A DNA stretch of 64,000 nucleotides, from positions 121,200,239 to 121,264,238 of the forward strand of contig OY726559.1 in the NCBI GenBank assembly GCA_963383645.1. The letters are read 5' to 3'. The notes beneath the pieces are model-generated. The model was given only the letters and a program-made list of their open reading frames with translations, searched no databases and was not told the origin of the DNA. The DNA is from Muscardinus avellanarius. Its lineage: Eukaryota > Chordata > Mammalia > Rodentia > Gliridae. A program made the position numbers and the translations under genes. Of the stretch, positions 53,073 through 63,309 are shown one piece after another (within the stretch, counting starts at the first letter, position 1; every line of letters begins with the position of its first letter).

Positions 53073-53812
53073 TAGCTCACTCCTCCGAGCAGGGTTTCTG
53101 TTGCAGACGCCATGGGGCGGAGTGGCCTGTTCAGCATGGCTGTTGGCAGTTAAACAAGTACCGACCTGGAGGTGGGCTGGGGTCCTGGGACTTGGGGACT
53201 TAAGGAAGGAGGTATGGACTGCACCCCAGGGTGTCGGAGGGCCGCTTTCTCTCTCCCTACAGTCTTGGGCCTGGGAATACAAGAGCCCCCGTCAGCCCGC
53301 AACATGTTTGGGTGATGGGGAGAGGGTGAGGGTCTGGCTGACCTGTCCTTGGTGAAGTGTCCCTGACCCCACGGCATGGGGTCCCCGTCAGTCAGGCCTC
53401 AGGGAGACCTCCTGGCGGTCCTACGCGAGGCAGTGCAGAGTCTGCACCCTCTCCCTCTTCCATGTCGCTTGGCTTTCTCTTCTTTGTGGAGGAGGTACTG
53501 CTCATGGATATGGGGGAAAAGCACGAAACTCATTCTAGGCTTTAGTCACATTCCTCCAGAGCAAGGGCTTGCTGCAGGTCGTGGACTTGGGGATGACGCC
53601 AGTGAGCAGAACCGAGGGCCTGGGGTCCATGGAGGAAGGACGGAAGCTGCCCACCAATACTTTATCTGCCATCGCTGTAGGTACCCCAAAGCAGTCCCAC
53701 TTAGGAGGCTTGGAGGGCAGGCGTCCTGTGACACACATCTCTGGGGCAGAGGCAGGAGGTTGAATTCTGCTCCGTGTTGACTGAGTGTGGTCTTCGCCAG
53801 TTAATTTCTTTT
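53073..53812. other. Single-copy stretch, no gene seen
   Basis: Open frames of 84 and 134 codons overlap each other and frames on the other strand, and none shows a domain. Confidence 0.4.
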
Positions 53813-53925
53813 TCTTTTCCTTCCTTCCTTCCTCCCTCCCTCCCTCCCTCCCTCCCTCCTTCCTTCCTTCCTTCCTTCCTTCCTTCCTTCCTTCCTTTCT
53901 ATTTCTTTCTTTCTCTCCTTCTCCC
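53813..53925 (+). repeat. (CCTT/CCCT)n pyrimidine tract
   Basis: Over 100 bases of almost pure C/T next to the 3' end of a minus-strand SINE. Confidence 0.97.
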
Positions 53926-53937
53926 ACCCCCCTCCTT

Positions 53938-54376
53938 TTGTGATGCTGGAGATTGAACTCAGGGAGTTTCTACCTCTGAGTGACACCTCCAGCCCCCTCC
54001 CCCTTTATATTTTGAAACAAGGTCTAGCCAGGCGTGGTGGCGCATGCTTGTAATCCCCGAGCTTGGGAGGCAGAGACAGGAGGATCACGCAGGTTCAAAG
54101 CCAGCAGTGCTGGCTTAAGAGACCCTGTTTCCAAATAAAAATATAAAATAGGTCTGGGAGTGTAGCCCGGTGGTAGAAGGGCTTCCAGGAACCCCAGTAC
54201 CACCAAAAAAAACAAACAAACAAAAAAAAAAAAAAAACAAAAGAAAGAAAGAAAGAAAGGAAAAGAAAAAAGAAACAAGGTCTTGCTAAGTTGTGGAAGC
54301 TGGTCTTGAACTTGCAATCCTCCTTCTCCAGCCTCCCAAGTACTGGGACCACAGGCTTGGGCCACCACAGCAGGCT
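53938..54376 (-). mobile_element. B1-dID SINE, type O, host of a type C copy
   Basis: ID half 53938-53995, B1 half 54284-54376. Confidence 0.85.
54026..54271 (+). mobile_element. B1-dID SINE, type C
   Basis: Inverted relative to its host. Perfect TSD gaaacaaggtct (54014-54025 and 54272-54283). The palindrome arms are intact with loop 'agt'. Confidence 0.95.
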
Positions 54377-54379
54377 GTC

Positions 54380-54980
54380 CATCACTGTCCATTGAATTGG
54401 GTGGTATGAAGGTCATTAGCGACAAGGACTCTTGGGGTTTCAAAGCATCTGCTTCTTTGTACCACAGGGTAAGTTGCAGGAATGGAAGAGAACTTGGCTG
54501 AGGGTTTGGTTCTAGGTTCTAGATTTTAAGTTTAGCCACCAGAAACATGCTTTCCTACCCCCAAAGTCTTCAAGTCATCTCTAGCAAGAGATGCACCCCG
54601 TGGCCCTCTGTTTGCAGGCGCTGCCTGTACCGGCCTGGATTTCCCAGCCGGTATTTCTAGTTTCTTCCACGTTTTACTCTCTCCTGCCTGGCACACCCCC
54701 TCCTGCAGGAAGCCTTCTGGGCCAGATCCAGTCAAGTCACTGCATTCAGCAACTCAAGTGTCAACCCAGACCCTCCATGGCTAATTCTATGATTATCCCT
54801 TCTTCTGGACAAAAACAAAAGAAATAAGATTTTTCCTCTCCATTCTCCCAAAGTTGGTCATACACTTTCCATGCCCCATCCCAACTCTTGCCCTGATGTT
54901 CATCTTGGCACTCATAAGCAAAGCTGCTGATGAGGGGGAGTGCTCTGTGTCACTGGAGCTCAGCTTGCTGCCCCACCCCT
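54380..54980. other. Single-copy stretch, no gene seen
   Basis: 54640-54850 might be a worn L2 sense fragment. No exon recognised. Confidence 0.4.
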
Positions 54981-54984
54981 CTTT

Positions 54985-55525
54985 TTTAAATATGCTTTCA
55001 TTGGTGCATTGTAATTATAGGCCATAATGAAGTTCAGCGTGATAGGAATAGGCACACAGCACGTGGTGGGCGTCCCCCAAATCCTTCCCCATCCCGGCCC
55101 TCCCCCTCCTTGCACATGATATTGAGACTGGCATTTGTAGTTTTGTATATGTATTTCGTGTCTCCTTCATCAAGTCCCCCCATAACACACCTCCTTTCCC
55201 CAGACCCCCTCCATCGCTCTATTGGGGTTTCGCCTCCTTTATCCGGAGTCCCTCTTGGATCCCAGTTTCTCCCTAGCTTCCACATATGAGTTAAAAAACA
55301 AACAAACAAACGTGACCCTTCACTTTCTACGACTGGCCCATCTCACGTCACATAATGTTCTCTAGTTCCATCCATTTTTCTGCAAATGACGTAATCTTGT
55401 TCTTCTTGTGGCTGAATAGAATTCCACTGTGTGCATATCCCACTATTCTGCGACCATTTGTCTGTGGATAGACCCCCTTGCTGCCACCTGGCTTCTGGGG
55501 ATTGGACCGATGGTCCTGCCTCATT
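54985..55525 (-). mobile_element. L1 LINE 3' end
   Basis: Antisense L1 3' untranslated region and the last codons of ORF2 ('ttcattggtgcattgtaatt', 'tgaatagaattccactgtgt'). Older and shorter than the 50.4 kb copy; nothing intact. Confidence 0.82.
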
Positions 55526-55711
55526 GGCACAAAGCTTTAGCTGACACAGACCAGCCTGTCACTCGCTCCACCTCATCTGCACACAGAGGAGCAGCACTGG
55601 ACAGGAATGCGCGAAGCCATAAGCAATTCAACTCAACGAAAAGCTGGCGAGCGCACATGGCAGGCCGGGTAACTCTCAGGACACCTTCTGAGGTGCTGCG
55701 AGTCCTGGGTC

Positions 55712-55890
55712 TAGCCAGGCACGGTGGTGCACAGCTATATTCTCAGTACTTGGGAGGCTCAGACAGGAGGATCGCAGGTTTTAAGCCACCTTCAGCATCT
55801 TAGCAAGACCCTGTTTCCAAATAAAAAAATAAAATAGGGCTGGGGATATAGCTCAGAGATAGAATGCCCCTGGGTTAAAACCCCAGTACA
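55712..55890 (+). mobile_element. B1-dID SINE, type O
   Basis: Full dimer whose end became the target of the next insertion. Confidence 0.88.
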
Positions 55891-56094
55891 CTGCCGGGCG
55901 CGGTGGCGCACGCTTGTAATCCCCGCGCTTGGGAGGCGGAGACAGGAGGATCGCACAGGTTCGAAGTCAGCCGCGCTGGCTTAAGAGACCCTGTTTCCAA
56001 ATAAAAATATATATTAAAAAATAGGTCTGGGAGTGTAGCCTGGAGGTAGAAGGGCTTCCAGGAACCCCAGTACCACCAAAAAATAAAATAAAAT
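55891..56094 (+). mobile_element. B1-dID SINE, type C
   Basis: Perfect 14-base TSD aaaaccccagtaca (55877-55890 and 56095-56108). The palindrome loop 'cgc' is intact. Confidence 0.96.
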
Positions 56095-56124
56095 AAAACC
56101 CCAGTACAAAAAAAATTCCTGAGT

Positions 56125-56320
56125 TTTTTATTCCCGGCTCTGCCATTGTGAGCTGTGTGATCTTCGGGCGGTCGCCTGATTCTCTGATGTCTCAGTGTCC
56201 TTAGGGATAAGGCGAGAACAATAATTCTTTTTTTTTTTTTTTCCCATGGGGATCTTTGTGAGGAGCAAATGAGACCTTGCTTGTGAAAGTACGTTTAAAC
56301 GGCTGATTGAGGAATAGCAT
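56125..56320 (-). mobile_element. MIR, near full length, with a T-run
   Basis: 'gagctgtgtgatcttcgggc' and 'gtgaggagcaaatgagacct' are antisense MIR. A 15-T run at 56228-56242 breaks it. Confidence 0.68.
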
Positions 56321-56329
56321 CCCTTTTTG

Positions 56330-56610
56330 TGTAAAGATGAATGAAACATAGTCTCTGCCCTAAGCTTCTAAACATTTGGCCGAGTCTGGTTGGGTTGAAT
56401 TTCTTCCAGAGAGAAAGTGTCCTTGTGGGCTAAACTCAGGGCCCCATCCCACTGGAGCAGAAGGGAGCCTTCCTGAGGGAAGCACGCTCCTTCCGTCCGC
56501 ACGGTTCTGGGTAGCTTCCTTGTCGGGCAGGGAGTTGCTGATGGCCGCCCACCAGAGCAGGTGGCAGCTAGCTGTCCTAGGCAAGGCTTCCTGAGCCTGA
56601 CAATGCACAC
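56330..56610. other. Single-copy stretch, no gene seen
   Basis: Open frames on both strands overlap; none is recognised. Confidence 0.4.
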
Positions 56611-56734
56611 GCAGTCGGCTCTCAGCGGGGTTCAGTTCTAAGACCCGCTTGGGATACCCAATTGGCAGATAACTCAAACCCCTTACAAAAAATCGCCTAG
56701 TATTTGCACATAATATATGCACACCCTCCTTTTG

Positions 56735-56927
56735 TGTATGGTACCAGAAATTGAACTCAGGAACTTTCTACCTCTGAACTACACTCCCAGCTCTTTTTAT
56801 TTATTTATTTATTTTTTGTTTTGAATCAAGGTCTTGAGAGGTTGCTGAGGCTGGCCCCTAGCCTGTGATCCTCCTGTCTTAGGCTCCAAGTACTGAGATT
56901 AAAGGCATGTAACGCCAAGTCCAACTT
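56735..56927 (-). mobile_element. B1-dID SINE, type O, inside the DNA transposon
   Basis: Full diverged dimer, 'tggtaccagaaattgaactc' to 'catgtaacgccaagtcc'. Confidence 0.84.
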
Positions 56928-56994
56928 CCATAGTCTTTAAATAATCTCTAGATGACTTGTAATACCTAATACAATGTAAATGCTATATATATAG

Positions 56995-57471
56995 TGGTGT
57001 GGGAAGCTATTAAGGTTTTCCCCTAAAAGAATATTTCTGACTCAGCTGACTGTCCTTCGCCCAGAGTCAACAAGGTTTGGGGTCATGGAAAGTTCAAAGT
57101 AAAAGGTCTGGGAGAAGATCAGGGGGTGATGGCACGAGAGTACTGATTAATCTACCTGTAATGTATGTGCTTTGGACTGGTCTCTATTGTATTCCGGTGG
57201 TGATAACATGGGGATGTTGATTGACCTGTAACTCTGTATACCCCAGGAGTGGAGAGGCCGGAGGAGAGATGATATTGACCCAGAAGTAGGTTGGCCAGTA
57301 GGTCGACCAATAGAGGTATTGACCCAGGAGCAGGGGTCGGCCAGTAGAGATAGTGGGCTGGTGCTTCCCCCACATTAGAATTAAATATTCTTTGAATCAA
57401 ATTCTAAGAGTTGAATTCTTCATCCTCACGCCTCTCTTCAGAACCCGTACTTTTGCCGGCTGGCTCTGACA
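56995..57471 (+). mobile_element. Probable solo LTR of an endogenous retrovirus
   Basis: The insert starts with TG (tggtgtgggaagc) and ends with CA (ctggctctgaca), is 477 bases long, and is flanked by atatag (56989-56994) and atacag (57472-57477). An ATTAAA-type signal lies at about 57380. A 40-base segment with 'ttgacccag' is roughly repeated at 57275-57352. No gag, pol or env is present, so it is a recombination relic. Strand is assigned from the poly(A)-like signal. Confidence 0.55.
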
Positions 57472-57716
57472 ATACAGTTATACTTTATTGTTTGGGAATA
57501 ATGATAAGAAAAATGTCTGTATATTTAGGAATAATGATAAGAAAAGATGCACATGTTTAGGGGAGATTAAATTTTCTTCTGAATATTTTTGATTCATGGT
57601 TAATTGAGCCCTAGATATAGAGCCCATGCAGAGAGGGCTAGCTCTAAAATTTTGGAGAATTGACACATCTTAGGGAAAACTCCAAATATTATGGATTTTT
57701 TGAGCAAACTGTTTTA

Positions 57717-57846
57717 TTTGAAAACAGGGTCTCACTAAATTGCTGAGAGCCTCACTCAGTAGCTAAGGTTGGCTTCCAACCTGTGTGATCCTCTTGTCTC
57801 AGCCTCCCAAGTGCAGGGATTACAAGTGTGCACCACCATGCCTGGC
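57717..57846 (-). mobile_element. Left-half-only type B SINE
   Basis: B1 half and linker only, with TSD gagcaaactgtttta (57702-57716) and gagcaaattgtttta (57847-57861). It inserted without an ID half. Confidence 0.9.
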
Positions 57847-57887
57847 GAGCAAATTGTTTTAGATAAACAGTTTAAAAATCAAATTGG

Positions 57888-58136
57888 GCCGGGCGTGGAG
57901 GCGCACGCTTGAAATCCCAGCATTCGGGAGGCTGAGACTGGAGGATCATGGTTCACAGACAGTCTCAGCTACTTAGTGAGGCCCTCTGCAACTCAGTGAG
58001 ACTCTGTTTCAAAATAAAGAATAAAAATTTGGGCAGGGGGTGTAGCTCGGAGGTAGAATGCCTCTGGGTTCCAGCCCCAGACCTGCAAAAAAAAAAAAAA
58101 TAATAATAAATTAAAAATAAATAAATAAATAAATAA
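57888..58136 (+). mobile_element. B1-dID SINE, type A
   Basis: Full dimer with A/(AAT)/(AAAT)n tail; flanks share 'aaattgg'. Confidence 0.93.
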
Positions 58137-58366
58137 ATAAAATTGGTCCACAATTGACAAAAACCCACAAGTTCCACTTGACTTGGGAAGATACATTCAC
58201 TCTGACTGGGGCTTTTAAAAACTAAGTTGTAGGAATATAAACAGTCCGGATCATGTTTACCTAGTACTTAACAAAACACACAAAGTAAGAAACTAGAGTT
58301 AATCAATTTTGAAAATTTCCTATAGTGTTAGAATTCTGAGAAGGTTGAAGAAAATCAAAATGAGAG

Positions 58367-58575
58367 CCCAGCATGGTGGCCCATGCCTGTAATTCCTGTA
58401 CTTGGGAGGCTGAGACAGGAGGATTGCAGGTTCAAGAACAGCCTTGGCAATTTACCAAGGCTCTTGGCAACTTTTGATATTTTCTTTCAAAATAAAAAAT
58501 AAAATGGTTGGGGGTGTAGCTCAGAACTAGAATATTCTTGGATCCAATCCCCAGTACCTTAAAAAATAAAATTAA
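58367..58575 (+). mobile_element. B1-dID SINE, type O
   Basis: Full dimer ending 'ccaatccccagtacc'. Confidence 0.86.
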
Positions 58576-58578
58576 ACA

Positions 58579-58695
58579 GCTGGGTGTGGTGATGCATGCT
58601 TGTAATCCCAGTCCTTGGGAGGCTGAGACAGGAGGATCACAGGTTAGAGGTCAGCCTCAGCAATCTCACAAGACTCTGTTTCAAATAAAAGAATA
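58579..58695 (+). mobile_element. Left half of a type O SINE
   Basis: B1 half and linker. Its ID half is probably the unit at 59203-59265, displaced by two later insertions. Confidence 0.8.
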
Positions 58696-58698
58696 ACT

Positions 58699-58920
58699 GC
58701 CGGGTGTGGTGGCGCACGCTTGTAATTCCTGAGCTTGGGAGGCAGAGACAGGAGGATTGTGCAGATTCAAAGCCAGCCTCGCTGGCTTAAGAGACCCTGT
58801 TTCCAAATAAAAAAATATAATATAATAGGTCTGGGAGTGTAGCCCGGAGGTAGAAGGGCTTCCAGGAACCCCAGTACCACCAAAAATAAATAAATAATAA
58901 AATATAAATATGAATAAAAA
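58699..58920 (+). mobile_element. B1-dID SINE, type C
   Basis: Palindrome arms aagccagc and gctggctt with loop 'ctc'. The tail is a long A/T mix. Confidence 0.93.
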
Positions 58921-58939
58921 TAAGTAAATAAAAAATAAG

Positions 58940-59074
58940 AGCCAGGCATGGTGGTGCATGCTTGTAATCTCCAGTATGTGGGAGGCCGAGACAGAAGAAT
59001 CACAGGTTCAAAGTCAGCCTCAGCAACTTAGTGAGGCCATGTGCAACTTAGTAAGACCCTGTTTCCAAAAATAA

Positions 59075-59109
<35 letters not shown>

Positions 59110-59182
59110 ATATAGGTCTGAGGGATGTCGTCTAGAGGTAGAAGGCCTCTGGGTTTTGTCCCCAGTACCACAAAAAATTTAA
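58940..59182 (+). mobile_element. B1-dID SINE, type O with (AAAT)n linker
   Basis: The linker is expanded to an (AAAT)n array at 59070-59112. Confidence 0.86.
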
Positions 59183-59202
59183 ATAAAAATTTATTAATTA
59201 AA

Positions 59203-59285
59203 AGAGCTGGGTTGAAGCTCAGAGGTTGAATGCCTCTGGGTTCAATCCCTAGTACCAAATAAATAAGTACATAAGTAAATAAATC
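59203..59285 (+). mobile_element. ID half of a type O SINE
   Basis: 'gagctgggttgaagctcaga' to 'caatccctagtacc' plus an (AAAT)n tail. Confidence 0.78.
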
Positions 59286-59860
59286 AGTCAAGATGAGAAG
59301 ATCTAACCTCCTCATAGAAAAATCATAAAGCTGGGGGATGAGGAAGGTTGCATATATTCCTTTGCCGTCTGCTGAGTATGACGTGCTGAAGCGTGCTCTA
59401 GGCGCTGGGTCCTGGTCCTCTGCCACCTGGTGCCCCCCCCCCCCCCGGCAAGTGCTCCTCTCCCCCGTGACTCCTGGGGGTTGTGCTCCCCCAGTACTGA
59501 TGGCTGGGAATGGGGACGGCTCTTCCCTTTGCCTCCAGCGGCCGCGCTGTGGCGTCTGAGCTCCGAGCTCCACCCTGCCAACCCCACTGTCCTCCCCTGC
59601 CTTCATTTCCGAGTGCTCCCTTGATTAGGCAGAGGCCTCTCCTGGGGTCTGGGAAGCCCGCGGAGCACACCCGCACACCCGCGCCGCCTCCCCGGGCCGG
59701 GAGCTGCTCTGCGCGCTCAGACCCTTCAGGCGCAAAGTAACCGAGTTTGCCCTAGAAAACACCTGCGCCGGGGATCGGAGTGGATGGCCGAGAGCTGCTC
59801 GGAGCAGACACTTCCAGCTGAGGAGCCAGTGACGAGGAGCGCGAGGGAAGGGGCGGACGG
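59286..59860. other. GC-rich single-copy stretch
   Basis: A C-run lies at 59434-59446 and CpGs are frequent at 59530-59850. No exon recognised; a weak CpG island is possible. Confidence 0.4.
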
Positions 59861-59864
59861 GGAG

Positions 59865-60088
59865 TGGATTTGCCAGGCAGAGGGCAGAGAAGGCACTGAG
59901 GTATGGAGGGGCCATCTTCAAGGCCGGTGCCCCAAATAGCGCATGGTTCAGTCTGACTGAAGCTAAGACCGGGCAAGAAGAGAAATGGAGAAGTTAGTAA
60001 AGGTTACAAAAGGCCTAGTGAACCTTTAACAAGTTTATACTGTATTGCCAGGCAAGGGGAAACAGTGCAGGGTTTTAAGTGGAGGATA
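59865..60088 (-). mobile_element. L2 LINE fragment
   Basis: 'ttgccaggcagagggcagag' and 'cagggttttaagtggagg' follow antisense L2. Confidence 0.5.
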
Positions 60089-60099
60089 TAAGACTTTTT

Positions 60100-60320
60100 T
60101 TTTTTTTTAATACTGGGGATTAAACCTAGCAGCATACTACCTCTGAGCTACACCCCCAGCCCTTTTAATTTTTTTTATTTTGAAACAAGATCGCACAAAG
60201 TTGCCAAGGGTCTAAGTTGCCAAGAAGCTCCCTAAGTTGCTGAGACCGGCCTCGAACCTGTGATCCTCCCGTCTCAGCCTCCAAGTACTGGGATTACAGG
60301 CATGCACCATCAGGCCCAGG
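60100..60320 (-). mobile_element. B1-dID SINE, type O
   Basis: Full dimer; 'gttgccaagggtctaa' partly duplicated in the B1 half. Confidence 0.85.
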
Positions 60321-60444
60321 ATGAGACTACTATTTAAAAAACAAAAAAGTACCAACCTGGGCTGTACCATAGAGAGGGGCCTTAACAGGAGATAGTGATG
60401 GTAAGGACATGACTGGTATTTCAGTTGTGATGTCACGGTTCAAA

Positions 60445-60569
60445 GCTAGAGTGTTGGCATTAGAGAGACAGGGAGGGGTTCAAGTCTAAGCTCCAAGATT
60501 TACTGGCATGGGTGAGTTATTTCATGTCTCTAAACTTCAGTTTCTTTAACTGTAAAATGGAGCTGCATA
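60445..60569 (-). mobile_element. MIR fragment
   Basis: 'gggtgagttatttcatgtct' and 'ttctttaactgtaaaatgg' are antisense MIR. Confidence 0.68.
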
Positions 60570-60840
60570 GCCGGGCGTGGTGGCGCACGCTTGTAATCCC
60601 CGCGCTTGGGAGGCTGAGACAAGGAGGATCGCGCAGGTTCGAAGCCAGCCTCAGCCACTTAGTGAGGCTCTCAGCAACTTAGTGAGACCCTGTTTCCAAA
60701 TAAAATAGAAAATGGGTCTGGGAGTATAGCCTGGAGGTAGAAAGCCTCTGGGTTCCACCCCCAGTACCACCAAAAAAGAAAAAAAAAAAAAAAGAAAAGA
60801 AAGAAAGAAAGAAAGATGGAAGGATAGAAGGAAAGAAGAA
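60570..60840 (+). mobile_element. B1-dID SINE, type B
   Basis: Full dimer with an A and (GAAA/GGAA) tail. Confidence 0.93.
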
Positions 60841-60888
60841 ATTAACAGTATACAAGTAAAGAAGGAAGGAATTAAGAGTGTATAGGTA

Positions 60889-61034
60889 TGAGGCCCTCTG
60901 CAACTTAGTGAGACCCGATTTCAAAATAAAGACTTAAAAAATAGGGTAGGGGGTGTAGCTCAGAGGTCGAATGCTCCTGGGTTCCACCCCCATATCCGGA
61001 AAAAAAAAAAAAGAAAGAAAGAAAAAGAAAAAGA
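60889..61034 (+). mobile_element. B1-dID SINE, type A, 5' truncated
   Basis: Starts inside the B1 half ('tgaggccctctgcaactta'). TSD aagagtgtataggta (60874-60888) and aagagtgtacaggta (61036-61050). Confidence 0.9.
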
Positions 61035-61061
61035 AAAGAGTGTACAGGTAAAGAATCTGAA

Positions 61062-61262
61062 ACTGCTGGGTTGGCGCATGGCTATTACCCTACTACTTGG
61101 GAGGCTGAGACAGGAGGATCGCAGGTTTGAAGCCAGTCTCAGCTACTTAGCAAGACCCTGTTTCAATATAAAAAATAGAAGAAAATAGGGTGGGGATATA
61201 GCTCAGAGGTAATATGCCCCCGGGTTCAATCCCCAGTAGCTCCCTTCCCCAGAAAAAAGAAA
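61062..61262 (+). mobile_element. B1-dID SINE, type O, inside MIR
   Basis: Full dimer; 'aaagaatctg' occurs before (61050-61059) and after (61262-61271). Confidence 0.86.
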
Positions 61263-61370
61263 AAAGAATCTGCGGCCCAGGGCTGCTAAGTAACTTGGCT
61301 AAGACCATGCAGGTAATTAGGGGTCTAGACTTTGGATTCACAGTCCAGCACTCTTCCTTCCTATGTCTGA
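61263..61370 (+). mobile_element. MIR fragment
   Basis: 'ctgctaagtaacttggctaa' and 'attcacagtccagcac' fit the MIR core. The upstream MIR part seems displaced by the SINEs before it. Confidence 0.65.
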
Positions 61371-61509
61371 GGCCTTGCCCTTCTGGTTTGCCTAGCCCAT
61401 ATTCATTTGTATCTCCAGGCTTCCCTGGAGAGTTGTGTACCTTCACATGTCACTGGAACAAGGGATGAGAGGGACATGGTGGAGCAGTAGTTAAAGTTGT
61501 TGCCGCCTG

Positions 61510-61618
61510 GCCGGGCGTGGTGGTGCACGCTTGTAATCCCTGTGCTTGGGAGGCAGAGACAGGAGGATCGCACTGCTTCGAAGCCAGCTTTGCTGGCTTA
61601 AGAGACCCTGTTTCCAAA

Positions 61619-61695
<77 letters not shown>

Positions 61696-61745
61696 GGTCT
61701 GGGAGTGTAGCCCAGAGGTAGAAGGGCTTCCAGGAACCCCAGTAC

Positions 61746-61778
<33 letters not shown>
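61510..61778 (+). mobile_element. B1-dID SINE, type C with (AT)n linker
   Basis: Palindrome arms intact with loop 'ttt'. The linker grew into an (AT)n array at 61638-61691. Imperfect TSD ttgttgccgcctg (61497-61509) and tcgttgctgcctg (61778-61790). Confidence 0.94.
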
Positions 61779-61779
<1 letters not shown>

Positions 61780-61950
61780 GTTGCTGCCTGTGGACTTTCA
61801 CAGTGGAATTCTCCCCTCCCTTTGGATTCTTTTAGGGGCAACAATAGAAAATTAACCAAGAAGGAAGCCCCTCAGTCTTGCTGGGGACCCAGGTTTATCT
61901 TCCTGTCGAGGGAGCCCATCAACAGTTGACCTAAATCTGCACAAAGCCAT

Positions 61951-62160
61951 GAGCGGGCGTGGTGGTGCATGGTTGTAATCTCAGTACCTGCGAGGCTGAG
62001 ACAGGAGGATCGCAGGTTCGCGGCCAGCCTCGGCTACTTAGTGAGACCCTCTGCAACTTAGTGCAACCCTGTTTCAAAATAAAGAATAAAAAATAGGTCT
62101 AGGGGTGTAGGTCAGAGGTCAAATGCCCCTGGATTCAATCCCCAATATCACAGGGAAAAA
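61951..62160 (+). mobile_element. B1-dID SINE, type A-like
   Basis: Full dimer ending 'caatccccaatatc'. Confidence 0.88.
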
Positions 62161-62175
62161 ATAAAAATAAACAGA

Positions 62176-62575
62176 TGCAGGAAAGTTCAGCATGACCTAT
62201 GCAAAAGGTGATTTTCCAAACAAAGGTAGAATTGAGACTTTCAAATAGATTTTAAAATAAACACATGCTAGAGATTTCATTCAATCCAATCAGTGAGAGG
62301 CTGAGGCAGATGCTGTGTGTGGTTCAAACGAGAATCTAAAGAACAGACTCATTTGCAGATCAGGAATAGTGTAATGAACGGGTAGAAAAAGTCAAAACTG
62401 GCTTCTTCCTCAGGGGCGCGGGAGTCCAGCGAGCCTGTACCAGAAGGGATGGAATTTGCATGACTGCAGACAAGCAGGATTGTGTATGGTTATCGGTCAT
62501 CTACAATTTAGTGTTGCAAAATAGCTCCCTTGGGATCCAAATCAGATAATAAGGCAGAAGAATGTGCTATAAACA
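62176..62575. other. Single-copy stretch, no gene seen
   Basis: Nothing recognised. Confidence 0.5.
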
Positions 62576-62583
62576 ACATACAG

Positions 62584-62626
62584 TCTCTCTCTCTCTCTCT
62601 GTCTCTCTCTCTCTCTCTCCTTTTTC

Positions 62627-62661
<35 letters not shown>

Positions 62662-62690
62662 CTTTCTTTCTTTATTTCTCTTCCCTCTTT
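62584..62690 (+). repeat. (CT)n/(CTTT)n pyrimidine tract
   Basis: Over 100 bases of C/T, the tail of the minus-strand SINE that follows. Confidence 0.97.
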
Positions 62691-62897
62691 TTTTACAGTA
62701 CTAGAAATTGAACCCAGGGGCATTCTACCTCTGAGCTACACCCCCAGCCCAATTTTTTATTCTTCATTTTGAAACAGGGTCTCACTAAGTTGCAGAAGGC
62801 CTCATTAAGTAGCTGAGGCTGACCAAGAACTTAAGATCCTCCTGTCTCAGCCTCCCAAGTGCTGGGATTACAAGGTGTGCGCCCCCCACGCCCAACC
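62691..62897 (-). mobile_element. B1-dID SINE, type O/A
   Basis: Full dimer. Target word 'acatacagtct' occurs before the C/T tract (62577-62587) and after the SINE (62909-62919). Confidence 0.9.
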
Positions 62898-62939
62898 ATA
62901 CATACATACATACAGTCTTTCAAAGATGCATACATTTTT

Positions 62940-63129
62940 TTTTTTTTTTTTTTTTGGTGGTAATGGGGATGGAACCCTTCTACCTCCGGACTACACTCCC
63001 AGACCTATTTTATATTTTATTTGGAAAGAGGGTCTCTTAAGCCAGCGCGGCTGGCTTCGAACCTGCGCGATCCTCCTGTCTCCACCTCCCAAGCGCGGGG
63101 ATTACAAGCGTGCGACACCACGCCCGGCT
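62940..63129 (-). mobile_element. B1-dID SINE, type C
   Basis: TSD tcaaagatgcatacattttt (62920-62939) and the same with one change at 63131-63150. The palindrome is intact. Confidence 0.96.
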
Positions 63130-63242
63130 GTCAAAGATGCACACATTTTTACCTATACCTTAGAAAAGCAGAGGTACCTTTTACAAACAAAACATGGGGG
63201 CTTTCGGGATTGTTCTTTTCCTTGTTGCGTATACATACGAAG

Positions 63243-63244
<2 letters not shown>

Positions 63245-63290
<46 letters not shown>
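63245..63290 (+). repeat. (GT)n microsatellite
   Basis: About 23 GT units. Confidence 0.98.
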
Positions 63291-63296
<6 letters not shown>

Positions 63297-63309
63297 CATT
63301 AAAATTTCA

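Larger units (their letters stand above)
56612..57646 (+). mobile_element. Tigger-like DNA transposon, interrupted twice
   Basis: Pieces 56612-56734, 56928-56994 and 57472-57646 are in the order of a common mammalian Tc1/mariner (Tigger-type) non-autonomous element: 'cagtcggctctcagcgggg' end, 'tagtatttgcacataatat', 'cttgtaatacctaatacaat', 'tactttattgtttgggaata', and an inverted end near 'gagagggctagctc'. It has no transposase. A SINE and an LTR interrupt it. Confidence 0.65.
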
